From NCBI RefSeq assembly GCF_000143415.4, contig NW_003314311.1, positions 1 to 64,000 on the forward strand: 64,000 nt of DNA, read 5' to 3'. A program made the translations under genes and the position numbers. The notes below the pieces were generated by a model, which saw nothing but the letters and a program-made list of their open reading frames with translations, did not search any database and was not told the origin of the DNA. Shown in pieces: positions 11,099-22,220 of the stretch (position 1 is its first letter; the number at the start of each line of letters is the position of its first letter). This DNA is from Selaginella moellendorffii (Eukaryota; Streptophyta; Lycopodiopsida; Selaginellales; Selaginellaceae).

Positions 11099-14000
11099 AT
11101 GGAGAGACCTTGTGCGAATAAGTTAGTGACCCCTCCATCTTTCTTTCAGGAGTATCATCAAGGGGTTCATTCGGCACCAGTTCATCCAATGTTTATTTTC
11201 CAAGCTCGTTTTTATAACAAGAGGTCTCCTATTCTTCTCTCCGTATTGGTTAATATAGGTTCAAGTTTATCTTCTATTGCTCGACCTGTTGCCACACGTT
11301 GTCGTCTACACTTGCGTCGTGCGGCGGATCCAGTTTTCATTCTTTATGGCAACGGCCGTACACATGCATGTGCACGAGATGAGGCGGACTTGGTTGTGCG
11401 TGTGGGCGATCTCGAGCTTGAGTTGCAGTCGTTGCGGGTGGTGCCGAGTCAAACTTTTGACCTCATTCTTGGTATGGATTGGTTGCAGCGCAATCATGCC
11501 AAGTGTGACTTTGAGGCTTCTTCCCCTTGTCTCATACTTCCTTATGTTTCATCCATCCCTCTCACTTCCGTACCTCTTCGTCCCTCTACTTCTACCTTTG
11601 CTTCCATTACTTTTGTTCCCCCACTATTTCCTCTTGTGTTTCCATCTTGTTCTGCTCTTCCCTTTTCCGATCCCTCCGATGATCTTTGTGTTGCAGTTGT
11701 TGACCAACTCATGAAGGAGTATTCTGATCTCTTTGAATTTGACTTATCGTCTGGGGCCAAGATTGCCACACGTCATCCCATTCCAACCAGGGATGCTCGT
11801 CCAATCAAGGTTCCTGTTCGTCGTCGGTCACCCAAGGAGATCAAGATTTTATGTGCAAACGTCAAGGAGATGTTGGAGAAGGGTGTTATTCGGAAGTCGC
11901 GGAGTCTTTAGGCATGTGAACCTCATCTTGTGATGAAGCCTGATGGGAGTATTCGTTTCTGCATCGACTATCGTCCGTTAAATGAAGTGATGATCCCGGA
12001 CGTGTACCCTCTTCCTCACACTGCTGATCTCTTGGATCGTCTGGGGCGAAGTCGTTGGTTCACCAAATTAGATCTTGCTTCTGGGTATTGGCAAGTACCG
12101 ATGGCTGAAGAAGATATTCCTAAGACTGCTTTTCGTACACCATTTGGTTTGTACGAGTTCTTGGTGATGCCGTTTGGTTTGAACAATGCTCCAACAATTT
12201 TTCAGCGGATGATGGACGAGGTTCTTTGCGATATGCCGGAGGTGACGGCTGACTTCATTGATGATGTCTTGATCCACTCAGAGGGGATGTGGGAGGAGCA
12301 CGTTCGTGATGTTTGTAAAGTGTTGGATCGGCTACGCGACGTTGATTTAAAGTTGAAGCGGTCAAAGTGCATGTTTGGGTCCAAGGACACAACTTATCTT
12401 GGGTACTGTATTTCTCGTGAGGGTTTGCAAGTTGATCCTGACAAACTTGTGGCTGTTCTAAAGTTCCCTACTTTGAAGTGTGTGAATGATGTGCAACGCT
12501 TTTTGGGTAAGGTGTAGTATCTCAGTCATTTTGTGGATCATCTTTCCGATCGCACTACACCATTGCAAGCGTTGCTGAAGTCATCAATGTCATCTTTCAT
12601 CTGGTCTCCGGATTGTGAACGAGCGTTCGTGAATCTCAAAGAGCTATTGACGACTCCTCCAGTTTTGGCATATCCTGACTACACTCGACCTTTTATTTTG
12701 CGCGTGGATGCTTCTGACATTGGTCTTAGAGGTGTGTTGATGCAAGAGAGCTCGAGTGTGCCTGGTCAGCGCCATCCCATTGCATACATAAGCCGTACAT
12801 TACAACTAGCAGAGATGAACTACTCCACGACGGAGAAGGAATGTTTAGCAGCAGTCTGGGTTTTCGAGAAACTTCATGCATATCTACATGGTTCTCGGAC
12901 GTTACTTGAAGGTGACCATGCTGCTGTTACTTCATTATTGAAGCGGAAGAACTTAGTTGGTCGTACGGCTCGATGGGCTTTGAAGCTTCAGATATATGAT
13001 TTTGATGTTGTTCATTGCCCAGGGAGTTCTATGGCTGATGCTGATGCCCTTTCTCGAGCTCCTCTTCCTTCTCCACTCACTTCTCATGTTTCTGATGAAC
13101 CTGTTGTTCTAGCATCTGTGGATTTTCTAGATGAGGATTCTGTGCCGTCAGCGGTTGCTGTCCTTGACGTTCAATGTCCAAGGGTGCAAAGCAAGATCTA
13201 CCTTCTCTTGATGAGGTTCGCGCGGCTCAAAAGATTGAGCCGTGGATTCGAAGGCTTCGAGATGGGTTTGAGAATCCTGCATCACTTGCTGATGACTTGC
13301 CTTTCTGGCATTTACATTCTCAATATCGCCTTGAAGATGGCCTTCTTTATTTTGTGGGGACGGATCCTGATGATCATTTACGGCTGGTGGTGCCTTTAGT
13401 GTTTATTCCACGGTTTCTCCATGCCTACCATGATTCTCCTATTCTAGGTGGGCATATGGGACACCGTCGTGTCACCGAGAAGTTGTGCAAGTCTTTCTAT
13501 TGGCTAGAGATGCAATGTGATATTATCCGGTATGTGCGTAGCTGCGTTTGGTGTCAAGCTCGTAATACTCCTCCTTGTGCTGCGGAAGGACGGTTGGAGT
13601 CAATTGCAGTTTCCCGTCCGTTTGAGTTGGTGGCGTTTGATCTTATGGGACCTTTTCCACGATCGACTGCTAGCAATGAGTATGTTATTATTGCTTCTGA
13701 CTACTTGACTCGTTAGGTGGAAGTTGGTGCTCTTGCTAGTGCCTCTACAACTGCTGTTGGATACTTCCTCCTCAATCGAGTGGTATTCCAGCATTCTTGT
13801 CCAGAGCGGATTCTTTCAGATAATGGTCTTGCATTTATGGCTAAGGTATTTCATGTTTTGACATCTCGGTTGGGGATACACCACACTTTTATGAGTGCTT
13901 ATCATCCACAATCAGACTGTCTGGTGGAACGGTTCGTTCGGACATTCAAAGGGATGATTGCGAAGTATGTGAACTTTCAGCATTCGGATTGGGATGGTTA

Positions 14001-14561
14001 TTTGCCGTCTTTTCGGTATGCCTATGTCACAGGGGTGCAGAGTTCTGTTGGTGCTTCACCATATAAACTTCTATATGGTCATGATCCAATATTACCAACA
14101 GAGCTGGGTTTACCTTCGCGATTGCCACGAGCTCCTGATGCTAGGTCATGGGATCAATATTTGACAAGTATTCTTCCACTTGTCCGAGCAAAGTCTGCTG
14201 AACACTTAGCTACGTACAAGTGGGACAACAATGGCGCTACAATTCCCATCATCGTCCACCTGCAGAGTACAAAGTGGATGATTTGGTGTTAGTCCGTTTT
14301 CCCCATCTTACGGTACGTGGTTTATCTAAGGGGCTCCTTGCGCAGTGGAAAGGACCGTATCGGGTGTTGTGGCAAGTTGGACCACAAGTTTATGAGGTTC
14401 GGCATGACGTTCAGCAAGCCGATCCTCCGGAGATTGTGCATGTGCAGCGGTTAAAACACTTCATACAAAAGGATCAGGAGCAATTAATACCGTTTACAGA
14501 TCCGCCGATGCCTCCTCCTGATGTTCCTCCAGATCCCGGCCCATTTACAAGAGAACCCTGA
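11099..14561 (+). pseudogene. pol of the outer element: protease, RT, RNase H, integrase (broken)
   Basis: Domains in order: retropepsin-like region (degenerate LVNIGSS where an active-site D-S/T-G belongs, then LILGMDWL); reverse transcriptase (11800-12500, KLDLASGYWQ, catalytic FIDD in place of the usual YxDD, MPFGLNNAP); RNase H (12650-13050, ILRVDASD, STTEKECLA); integrase with an HHCC finger (HMGHRRV, CVWCQ) and DDE residues in VAFDLMGP, LSDNG and LVERF; and a C-terminal KGPYRVL patch. Stops at 11909-11911, 12515-12517 and 13714-13716 and frameshifts near 13175 and 14220 make it non-functional. The TAG stops lie where related proteins often carry tryptophan or glutamine, consistent with C-to-T decay of TGG and CAG codons. 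Confidence 0.93.
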
Positions 14562-14593
14562 TGGCCTTCCATTATTCCGAGAGGAGGGGATGA

Positions 14594-14760
14594 TGTGAGA
14601 GTCAAGTACGATACCGTATACTAATATTAGTGTAATGGGATTTTAGTAGCCGTCGGATTGGTTTCAATCTAGACCACTTACTCCTGTCTATAAGCTAGGG
14701 TTTTTAGGCTAATTGATATGCACATTTCTATATTCCTGTTCCATATTCCATGCATTCACA
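14594..14760 (+). repeat. 3' LTR of the outer Ty3/gypsy element
   Basis: 167 bp, preceded by the purine tract GAGAGGAGGGGATGA at 14579-14593. Differs from the 5' LTR by one 8-bp indel and about 14 substitutions. Eleven of those have A or T here where the 5' copy has G or C. Confidence 0.9.
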
Positions 14761-15115
14761 CTATTATATTTTTTTTTATAAAATTTAAAACCTATCCATC
14801 TAAAAATTTACATTTTCTAGTATCTTCTAACTCCATATAAAAGCACAAAATAAAGAAGGTAGAAATTTATCCAATCCAGCTTTTGCATTTAATTTGCATG
14901 TGATTATAGACTTGCAATATTTAAAAACCATGGTCTTGTGAATCAATATCCCAGATCTGGCACATCAAACAACCCAAACTTTAGCATGAATCGCGATCCA
15001 GACAACAAAACAACAAGCACACAAATTCACTCGACATCCAAAAGTTAGATTAGCATGCATCAACATCAAAGAAGAGCAAGGAAAGAAGAAGAAAAGTTCT
15101 TACCAGGATCACAAT
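14761..15115. other. Intergenic, 3' flank of the ACBP gene
   Basis: AT-rich, no reading frame. On the minus strand just past the ACBP stop there is a CTGGTAAGAAC sequence at about 15095-15107 that could be the donor of a 3'-UTR intron. Otherwise nothing is seen. Confidence 0.5.
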
Positions 15116-15382
15116 CTAAGCGGTTGCTTCCATGAGCTGCTCCACCTTGGCGATGTAATCTTTCATGGCATCGTCGGCAGATTTGCCCTCGCACTTCTTC
15201 CAGGCGTCCCATTTGGCCTTGCCCTTGAAATCCAGCATCCCCGGCCGACTCGTCTCGTTGTTGCCCACCGTCGCCTGCTTGTAGAGCCCGTAGAGGATGA
15301 GCTTGTCCGCGTCGGTCGTCGTCGGCGGCAGCTTGAGCGCATCCTCGGCCGCCTTCTTGAATTGCTCCTCCGTCGTCGCCAT
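15116..15382 (-). CDS. Small cytosolic acyl-CoA-binding protein
   Basis: 88 residues with no signal peptide, the size of a single acyl-CoA-binding domain and close to class I plant ACBPs. The protein binds medium- and long-chain acyl-CoA esters and carries them through the cytosol between plastid, ER and peroxisome. Family hallmarks are visible: the FKKAAEDA start helix, LILYGLYKQATVG (aa 28-40, the ligand-binding Tyr and Lys), the KAKWDAWK segment (about aa 55-62) and a closing EGKSADDAMKDYIAKVEQL helix. The start is the first Met, in the family position. The coding region is one exon here. The gene is head-to-head with the C45-like gene, with only about 100 bp between start codons, so the two probably share a promoter region. 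Confidence 0.93.
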   Translation of the reverse strand: MATTEEQFKKAAEDALKLPPTTTDADKLILYGLYKQATVGNNETSRPGMLDFKGKAKWDAWKKCEGKSADDAMKDYIAKVEQLMEATA

Positions 15383-15482
15383 AGCTAGATCGCACCAAGA
15401 ACCCTAAAATCCAAAAAGCCACTTTCCTCTTCTTTTACTTTATTTTGTGTGGCGCCCCCGCGCATGCTCGTGGATTCCAGCA

Positions 15483-17046
15483 ATGCCGTTGCCGATCGAT
15501 CGAATCGGTAAATCTCATCGATCTCGATGCGGGAATGTGCGAATCACTTTCTTGCAGGGGAGATTTTGCCTGTGATCAAGCTGGAGGCGATGGAGCCATA
15601 CGAGATGGGGCTCGCCATTGGGAAGCGCTTCTCGGCGATGATCGAGAGGAGATTGGAGCAAGATCCTCTTGTTCGATCGCAGCTCGTGCCGTTTTCTCGA
15701 ACGAGCGATGGCGAGCAGCTTGTTGACGATCTTAGTGCCACGAACAGGTCTTTGTATTTTTTTGTTCGTTGCTCTCACGTAATGTACCTCCATTGTTCTT
15801 TCAGGAATGCGTTTCCTCGTTACTGGGACGAGCTTCGTGGCATAGCCGATGGAAGTGGTGCTTCGTTTCTCGAGGTAAGAAAAATTCCTTGGAGAGATAG
15901 AAGAAAGGAAAGGAAAGTCTTTCTTTCTTTCGATCGATTGTTCTAAGCTCTTGTATCGTTTTTTTCCCAGCTGCTGCTCTTGAATCTTCGCAAGGAGATT
16001 TTTCCTTTCTTACCAACCGAAGTAGCAAAGGCCAGAGACGTGAACTTGGAAGCGGTGGAATGCTCCGATATCCTCGTTTGCAGACCCGATTTAACTGTGG
16101 TGGCACACAACGAAGATGCGGACGTTTCAGTTGAAGGCCATGCATTCCTTCTTCACGCTGTTCTTCCACACGGAGTCTCATTCTTCGCATACACTTACGC
16201 TGGAGAACTTCCAACTTGTGCGTTTGGATTCAACAGCTTCGGTGTGGTGAGCAAAATGGTTGTACAGTTTTTCTTGTTCTTGCGTGTTTGCTCTGGTTTT
16301 CTGGGCTCACACTTTTTGGTTTTCACGAAAGTGTTTCGATGCTCTGGTCAGGCTTTTACTTTGGACGCAGTTCCTCTTGCTCCAAGCGAGACTGTTCGCG
16401 GTGGTGTTGGAAGGAACTTTGTGTCGCGAGATCTGCTGGAAGCGAAGGACTTCACGGATGCTTTGAAGGTACAAACAATGCATTTCTTTTGGTTTTTGTG
16501 TACACGTTCAAGCGAGAGTTACCTTGCAGAGGATACAAAATCCGACATTGTCTGCTGGACACTGCTATAACTTGCTAGACATCAACGCCAAAATGATTTT
16601 CAACGTCGAGACAGCATCCAAGCAGCGTTTTACATCTCTGCAAATCTCCGAAGCGCCATACTTCCACGCAAACATGTACCTATGTTTGGATGTCTCACAG
16701 GTAATTCCCATAAGGCTTCAAAGCATTCTAAACAAGTCGATTCCAGCAGGTTTCCAACGATAGCTCTCTCCATCGCCAGAAAAGAGCCGCTGAGATGCCA
16801 AAGAACTCGCTGGAGGAGATTCTAGCTGTTCTTGGCGATGGCAGTGACGAGCTATATCCAATCTACATGACAGGTAATTTGAACTCCTTCGCGTTTCTTG
16901 AGAAGATTTTCGTGATCACAGGTCCAAAACTATGCACACTCGTCACCGTCGTGTTTGACGCGAGCTCAAGAACAATGACATTGTATCATGGAAACCCAGC
17001 AAAGTCTTCCACGCTCCAGCTTGAAATATCCCTTGATAGTGTTTAA
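15483..17046 (+). CDS. Peptidase C45 / acyl-CoA:6-APA acyltransferase-like protein
   Basis: Eight exons: 15483-15507, 15558-15747, 15805-15874, 15971-16246, 16352-16468, 16530-16700, 16750-16873 and 16922-17046. They join in frame to 365 residues. The protein belongs to the N-terminal-nucleophile family that includes fungal isopenicillin-N acyltransferase. Plant members are uncharacterised amidohydrolase/acyltransferase-like proteins. Supporting motifs: YWDELRGIADGSG, the putative nucleophile Cys in VECSDILV with downstream VVAHNEDAD, SAGHCYNLLDINAK, and a late YFHANMYL. The first exon (MPLPIDRIG) was chosen because its GT donor joins in phase to a good CAG acceptor at 15557. Met at 15527 or 15591 would be alternatives. 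The stop is only 48 bp before the NRDE2 start on the same strand. Confidence 0.85.
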
Positions 17047-17094
17047 AGGTTCTCTTTTCTTTCTTATCAGATTTTAGGGTTATTAGGGCTAGCG

Positions 17095-20000
17095 ATGGAG
17101 GAAGAGCGCCAAGAGCAGCCATCCGCGGCTTCATCCTCGTTCGCTCCAGCTAAAATCAAGACGCTCTTCCCCGCGTCGGCAGCCGGATCGCTCTTCCCGA
17201 TCTTACAGGTGAGGCGAGAAATTTCGATTCGAACAACAAATGCAGCGTTGTTCTAATCGCATTTTCCAGGCAAAGCATTTCGATGCTGAGGCTCCAACAT
17301 GGCTGAGCAATGCCAGCTTCTCTGAATCTCTTCTTCCACCTCGTCCTGTAAGTGTAGCGGTAGCACAGCCGAGTTTTAGAGAAGGCGATGGATCCGACTC
17401 AAATGGCGATGACGCGGAGCCACTGGGAGAGAAGAAAGACGGGGGCAAGGAGAAGAAACGAAAGAAGGAGAAGGATAAGGAGGACAAACAGAGGAAGAAG
17501 CACAAGAAGAAAGAGCAATCCGAGGATACTGTGATCGGTGCCCTCAAAGGAACTCGCTCCGAGAGGAAAGCCAGTGGTGGTATATGGGCTGGGGATGCTG
17601 GGAAGGACTGGTACTTTGATTTTCGGGGAGACAAAGACAATCTAGCATTCGAATCCTTGTACAGGTAATTTCTTTTCTTGTTCTTCCTACTTTGCAACCT
17701 GGTTTGAAAGCTTGAACTTCTTTATTTTGTAGACACGACATTGCTCGATACCATTTGCACCAGAGCAAGGAAGTTTTGGAAGAAAGGCTATGGAGGAGAC
17801 GATTGGACTTGGTTAGTCCGGAGGGTGATAGCTGCTCGCAGGAGGAGTCAGTGAGAACAAATGGCCGGTATTGGTCGTCAAAGGTGGCTTCGTTGGAGAG
17901 GCGTCGGGACTTTAAACGTTTGTGCTTTGGAGCTTTGCGCTCAAAGAAAACGAGGCATGAAGCAGGAGCCTTGTATGACAACTTCATCGCTCTAAACTTG
18001 AACGAAGGCGAGGTTGAGGACCAGGTAGAGATTCCTCAAGAGAAGAGCTGGGACGATTACGTTCTAGACAAGCTGAGATCTTTCAACCAGCTTACGCACG
18101 AAAAGCCCGGGGATGAGAGTGTGTGGATCAGTTTCGCAAAATTTCAGGTACACACGAGCTATTTCTCTGGCATGCTCTAAAATCTTGTAATGCACAGGAC
18201 GAACTCATCGAAGCAGAAAAGCGAAAGACAATGGTCCAGCATGCGATTGACAAGAAAATTTTACTTTTAGAGAAAGCCCTCGAGCATCATCCGAACAGCG
18301 AAGAGCTGATTCTCTTGTACCTGGAGACGTGCAGAAGGAAAGATGATCTCGATACGCTGATATCGAAATGGGAGCGGATGATCGTGAGACATAGCGGCAG
18401 CTATCGTCTATGGTGGGAATTTTTGAGACTCCGACGATCCACATTTTCTAAGTTCTCGGTATCGGCTCTTAGAAAACTGTACAGTCAAGCTCTTCAGGCT
18501 CTCGCTGCTGCTCGTAATCGGCAACAAAAGGAGGTAAGTTTTTTCTTCTTAATATGCATGCATATTAAATTTTTGTCTTCCTCTTTCAGCGTTTAATCGG
18601 AGATGATACTTCAAAGCTTGCAGAAGCAGAAGTTGGAGTCATCGCAATTTTTCTGGATCTTTGCCGTTTCGAGTGGCAAACCGGTCACCATGAGCTAGTG
18701 GTTGGCCTTTTCCAAGCACAGTTCGAGTATAGCTTTCTCTGTCCGCTTATCCAGCTTTCTCAGAACAACAAACTGAGATTGTTTGAGTCGTTTTGGAATA
18801 GTGGTGCACCAAGGATTGGAGAAGCCGGTGCAGTAGGATGGAACACTTGGATGGAGCAGAAAGAAGAGCAGATTCAAAACGCTAAAGCAATGTCTGCTCA
18901 CAAAATGGAGGAAGAAAGCAGCTGGGCTGGATGGAAAGAAACCAATGAAGTGACAAAGACTGGAATGGAGAAACCAGCGGCCGAGTCGAGCATGAAACAG
19001 GAAGTTGACGACGCGGAAGAAAATGACGAGATTGAGGAAGAAGACGATGCAGCGTTGCTTGAAAAGCTTGGACTCAATCTCGACTTGACGAAAGATGTGG
19101 AAGTCAAAGACGCTCGTATTTGGAAACGCTGGTCCGAGGAAGAAAGCCAGCGTGACTGTTCACAGTGGCTTCCTGTCAAGCAGCGGTCGAGGTAACGAGC
19201 TATATATATATATGTGTGTGTGTGTGTTTTTTTCAGTGTTTTCGGCTTACCTGATAGTCTTTTATGTATGAAGAGCAGCAGGAGATGATCAGGATGAGGA
19301 CGAGGACGAGGGACTGGAAAATATGGTCCTATTTGACGACATCAGAGAAAATCTCTTTACACTGACGACCGTGCAAGGAAAATTCTATCTCATGGGCCAA
19401 TTTCTCGAGTTCTGCAACGTGCCTTTGTTTCAATGGTATTTTGTCTATTTTTCTTCCTTATTTAACCTGGTTTCCTGTTCCAGGTATTGCTCCAATGGAC
19501 TCGGGTATAAAGAACGAATTGACTCGTTGGAGGTTTTAACCTCAGACATCCTAAACGCAAGCACTGACATTCAGGGCCTGGGAAATCTTGTGTTTCCGAA
19601 AGACTGGATCAAAGAGTCGAAGGGCCGGGCGCGCTTTGTCCGCAATACGGTTTTCCTGCTGAAGGACATCTTATCACACAATCTACACTTTCAGGAGGTG
19701 CTCCTTTCTTTAGAAGCTTTGGAAGCCAGTGAAAATGACGGCAATGACGGCTCTAGTGCTTCTCGAGCTCTTGCAAAGAAGTTACTGAAAGCCAGTCGAC
19801 AGGTAAGAAGCTTCGCGCTGATACATCGTGTACTAAATAATCTTGTTTAGGATCTTACGCTATGGGCAGCATACGCTTGCTTTGAAGCGTCTACTGGAAA
19901 TGTTGACGTTGCAAGGAAAATATTTGACACCGCGCTGACATCTTTGAGTGCTCTTCCAAAGGTAAGTTTTCCTGAAACGTTTTCTTTTTTTCCTTTTCCC

Positions 20001-21133
20001 CTGAGCTGTTTTGTTCTAGGAAGCACAATCGGATGCTTCTTCTATCTACCTTGCCTACGCCGAAGTGGAGATGGCACAGTGTGGCACTGACACCCAAGAT
20101 TATCAAAGGGTGCTGTATATTCTACACTTTCTAGGACTCGGTGATCCGTATCAACCGAACTTTTCCACTCTGAGCGGGACACAAGTTTTAAAAGCACGAC
20201 GTGGCTATAACGATCAACTGCAAAAGATTTACACGCTTGGAAAACTGCGCGAGGCGGAGGCATCGCTGGTGATTTGTGCCGCTTTATTTCACCAACTTAC
20301 CGCAGGATGGCAGCCTGCCACCTCGATTTTTCAACAAATTTTGTCAATGCCCGTGCAAGGTACTTCAGCCACCAATTTTTTATTTTTATTTTTCATTTAA
20401 AACAGGTCTGATCTTTCTTTTTCCTGTTCAGATGGTCTGCAAGAAAACGTTCATCACGAACGTCTGTTGCATTGCTATACTACCATGCTTGAAAGCCAGA
20501 AAAACTGGGTAAAGCCGACACTTATTCGACAAGTTGTGAAAGAGGGAGCTATGCAGTATCCATTCAACTTGAAACTCCTCACTTCATTCAAGCAAAACAC
20601 TCTCGCAAATGATACGCGTCGCTTTATCGACAAATTATCGCAGAGGTGGGTCGGTTTTCACGTCTGCCCTTTTCCTCTAAAACGAGTTTGCATGGCCTTG
20701 CAGGAAACAATCGAGCTTACAGTGGATTTTCGCATTGTCCTGCGAGGTCCCCATTGCTGGAGCAACCTCTCGCGTCCGTAATGTGTTTGAGCGTGCGCTA
20801 GATGCCGGTGGAAGCCAGCATTCCGTTCTTTTATGGCGCTTGTACGTTGCGTATGAGCTCGCGCAGAACAACAATGAAGGTGCCCGACGTGTTTTCTTTC
20901 GCGCAATCCATGCATGTCCATGGTACGTTTGCTAGCATTCATGTCAGTGCTTGAAGTTACTAACTAAAACGAGCCTTTTTTGAAGGTCCAAAGCATTGTG
21001 GATAGATGGTTTCCAGAAGATGAGCACTGTTCTTAGCGTCAAGGAATTGTCCGACCTTGTAGATATCATGCGCGACAAGGAGCTGCGCATTCGCACCGAT
21101 GTGTATGAGATACTGTTGGAGGAAGCTGGATAA
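17095..21133 (+). CDS. NRDE2: NRDE2 homologue (nuclear RNA surveillance / exosome regulator)
   Basis: Twelve exons: 17095-17208, 17270-17664, 17733-18147, 18198-18533, 18590-19191, 19274-19435, 19484-19802, 19851-19961, 20020-20359, 20432-20645, 20704-20922 and 20986-21133. They close in frame at 1,124 residues, near the size of animal NRDE2. The family acts in the nucleus with the MTR4 helicase and in small-RNA-directed silencing. The diagnostic region is GGIWAGDAGKDWYFDF followed by NLAFESLYRHDIARYHL (about aa 130-175). A Lys/Glu-rich stretch precedes it (about aa 90-115) and helical HAT-like repeats fill the rest (WWEFLRLRR, LWAAYACFEAS, LWRLYVAYELAQ). An acidic insert lies at about 19000-19060. 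The 48-bp intron at 19436-19483 has no stop in frame. Confidence 0.9.
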
Positions 21134-22220
21134 GCACCCCTGGTAGGTTCTTCATCTTTGCTTTGCTTTGCCTCTCAAGGTGTGGTTTTACTTTTAGGAG
21201 CAAATTTGAAGACGATCACCAACCTCTGTTCTGGGCTCTGCAGCTATTCGTTTTTTTTCCTAGTGCTTACTGCCCTGGTGTTTACTCCCAAGTGGTTGCA
21301 AGCTTCTGGGCACGCTGGGGTGGCCTTTTGGACAGCTGAGAATTAATGACAAGGNNNNNNNNNNNNNNNNNNNNNNNNNNNNNNNNNNNNNNNNNNNNNN
21401 NNNNNNNNNNNNNNNNNNNNNNNNNNNNNNNNNNNNNNNNNNNNNNNNNNNNNNCCGCGCAAGGAAATGTGTGACCTGTGCTCAGTCTGGTTCCAGGTTA
21501 AAGGGAAGGCTTCTTTATTGGAGGTATTCATCACCACCAAGGCAAGCCATCACTTAAAGCACTTGAGCTCTTTCTTTCTTTTTGCTCCTTGCTTTTCTCC
21601 GTTCTGGAATACTTAACTCTAAAGCCTGGCTGTTGCAGGATTAGATAAATGTCAGCGTCGTGTGGGAGCGACTTCGTGAAATCTCGAGCTGGATGGGAAT
21701 TTTGGAACTGGATGTACACCGGCAGCGATTTGAAGGTAAGGTTGCATGTTTGAGTCGCGTTAGTTGTTCGGGAAGCCACATTTCGTGATCATTAGCTAAG
21801 AAAAAGAATACCGATTTCTTTTCACGATGAACAGTGAGAAGTGTCTTTTTCGATGTGTTGAGTAATAGCTGGTTGTTCTCCTCTCAGCTTTCCTCACTTT
21901 TTTCGCTACAGACTCATTTTTCTTGCTAGTGTATGGAAGGCTTCCTCTCTCTTTTTTTTGTGGACCATGCATGGAAGGTGTCCCGTAGCTGTTATAGATT
22001 CTTTGCATTGAGGGTCCTGGCATTGTTCGTGTGGGATTTCAAATTGGTTGGCTTTCGGGTTGCTTGAAAATTTTCAGAGCTGCAGTGAAAGACCAAATCT
22101 CTTTCCTTTCAGGGGAAAGTAGAAAGCAATCCCGCTGGAGATGAGCAAGCAAGTGTAGCAAGCAAGTATAGCCAAGATGATAAATTGGTAAGAATTTCGA
22201 TTCAATTCCCAGCAGCAGAG
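21134..22220. other. Intergenic / 5' region of the ANTH gene, with assembly gap
   Basis: Contains NRDE2 3'-UTR sequence, a run of exactly 100 Ns at 21355-21454 (a conventional gap of unknown size) and the leader of the ANTH gene. A short open exon 21649-21735 (29 codons, good GTAAGG donor) could splice to 22113 and continue in frame into the ANTH protein. It may be a 5' UTR exon or an alternative N-terminus. Confidence 0.6.

Larger units (their letters stand above)
1867..14760 (+). mobile_element. Ty3/gypsy LTR retrotransposon, decayed, interrupted by a nested element
   Basis: This is a complete but dead element. It has short LTRs at 1867-2041 and 14594-14760, both starting TGTGAG and ending TTCACA or CTCACA. 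CTAT lies directly outside both ends (1863-1866 and 14761-14764), which fits a 4-5 bp target duplication. A primer-binding-like site follows the 5' LTR and a purine tract (14579-14593) precedes the 3' LTR. Internal order is gag, protease, reverse transcriptase, RNase H, integrase, which is the Ty3/gypsy order. No chromodomain is seen after the integrase. The coding region carries in-frame TAG stops and frameshifts. A 7,890-bp element sits inside gag (2729-10618). The LTRs differ at about 14 of 167 aligned sites plus one 8-bp indel, so the insertion is old. Confidence 0.93.

Noticed and set aside
15066-15422. 118-codon frame overlapping the ACBP gene in another frame
   Set aside because: Shadow of the real ACBP gene; GC-rich codons keep the other frame open.
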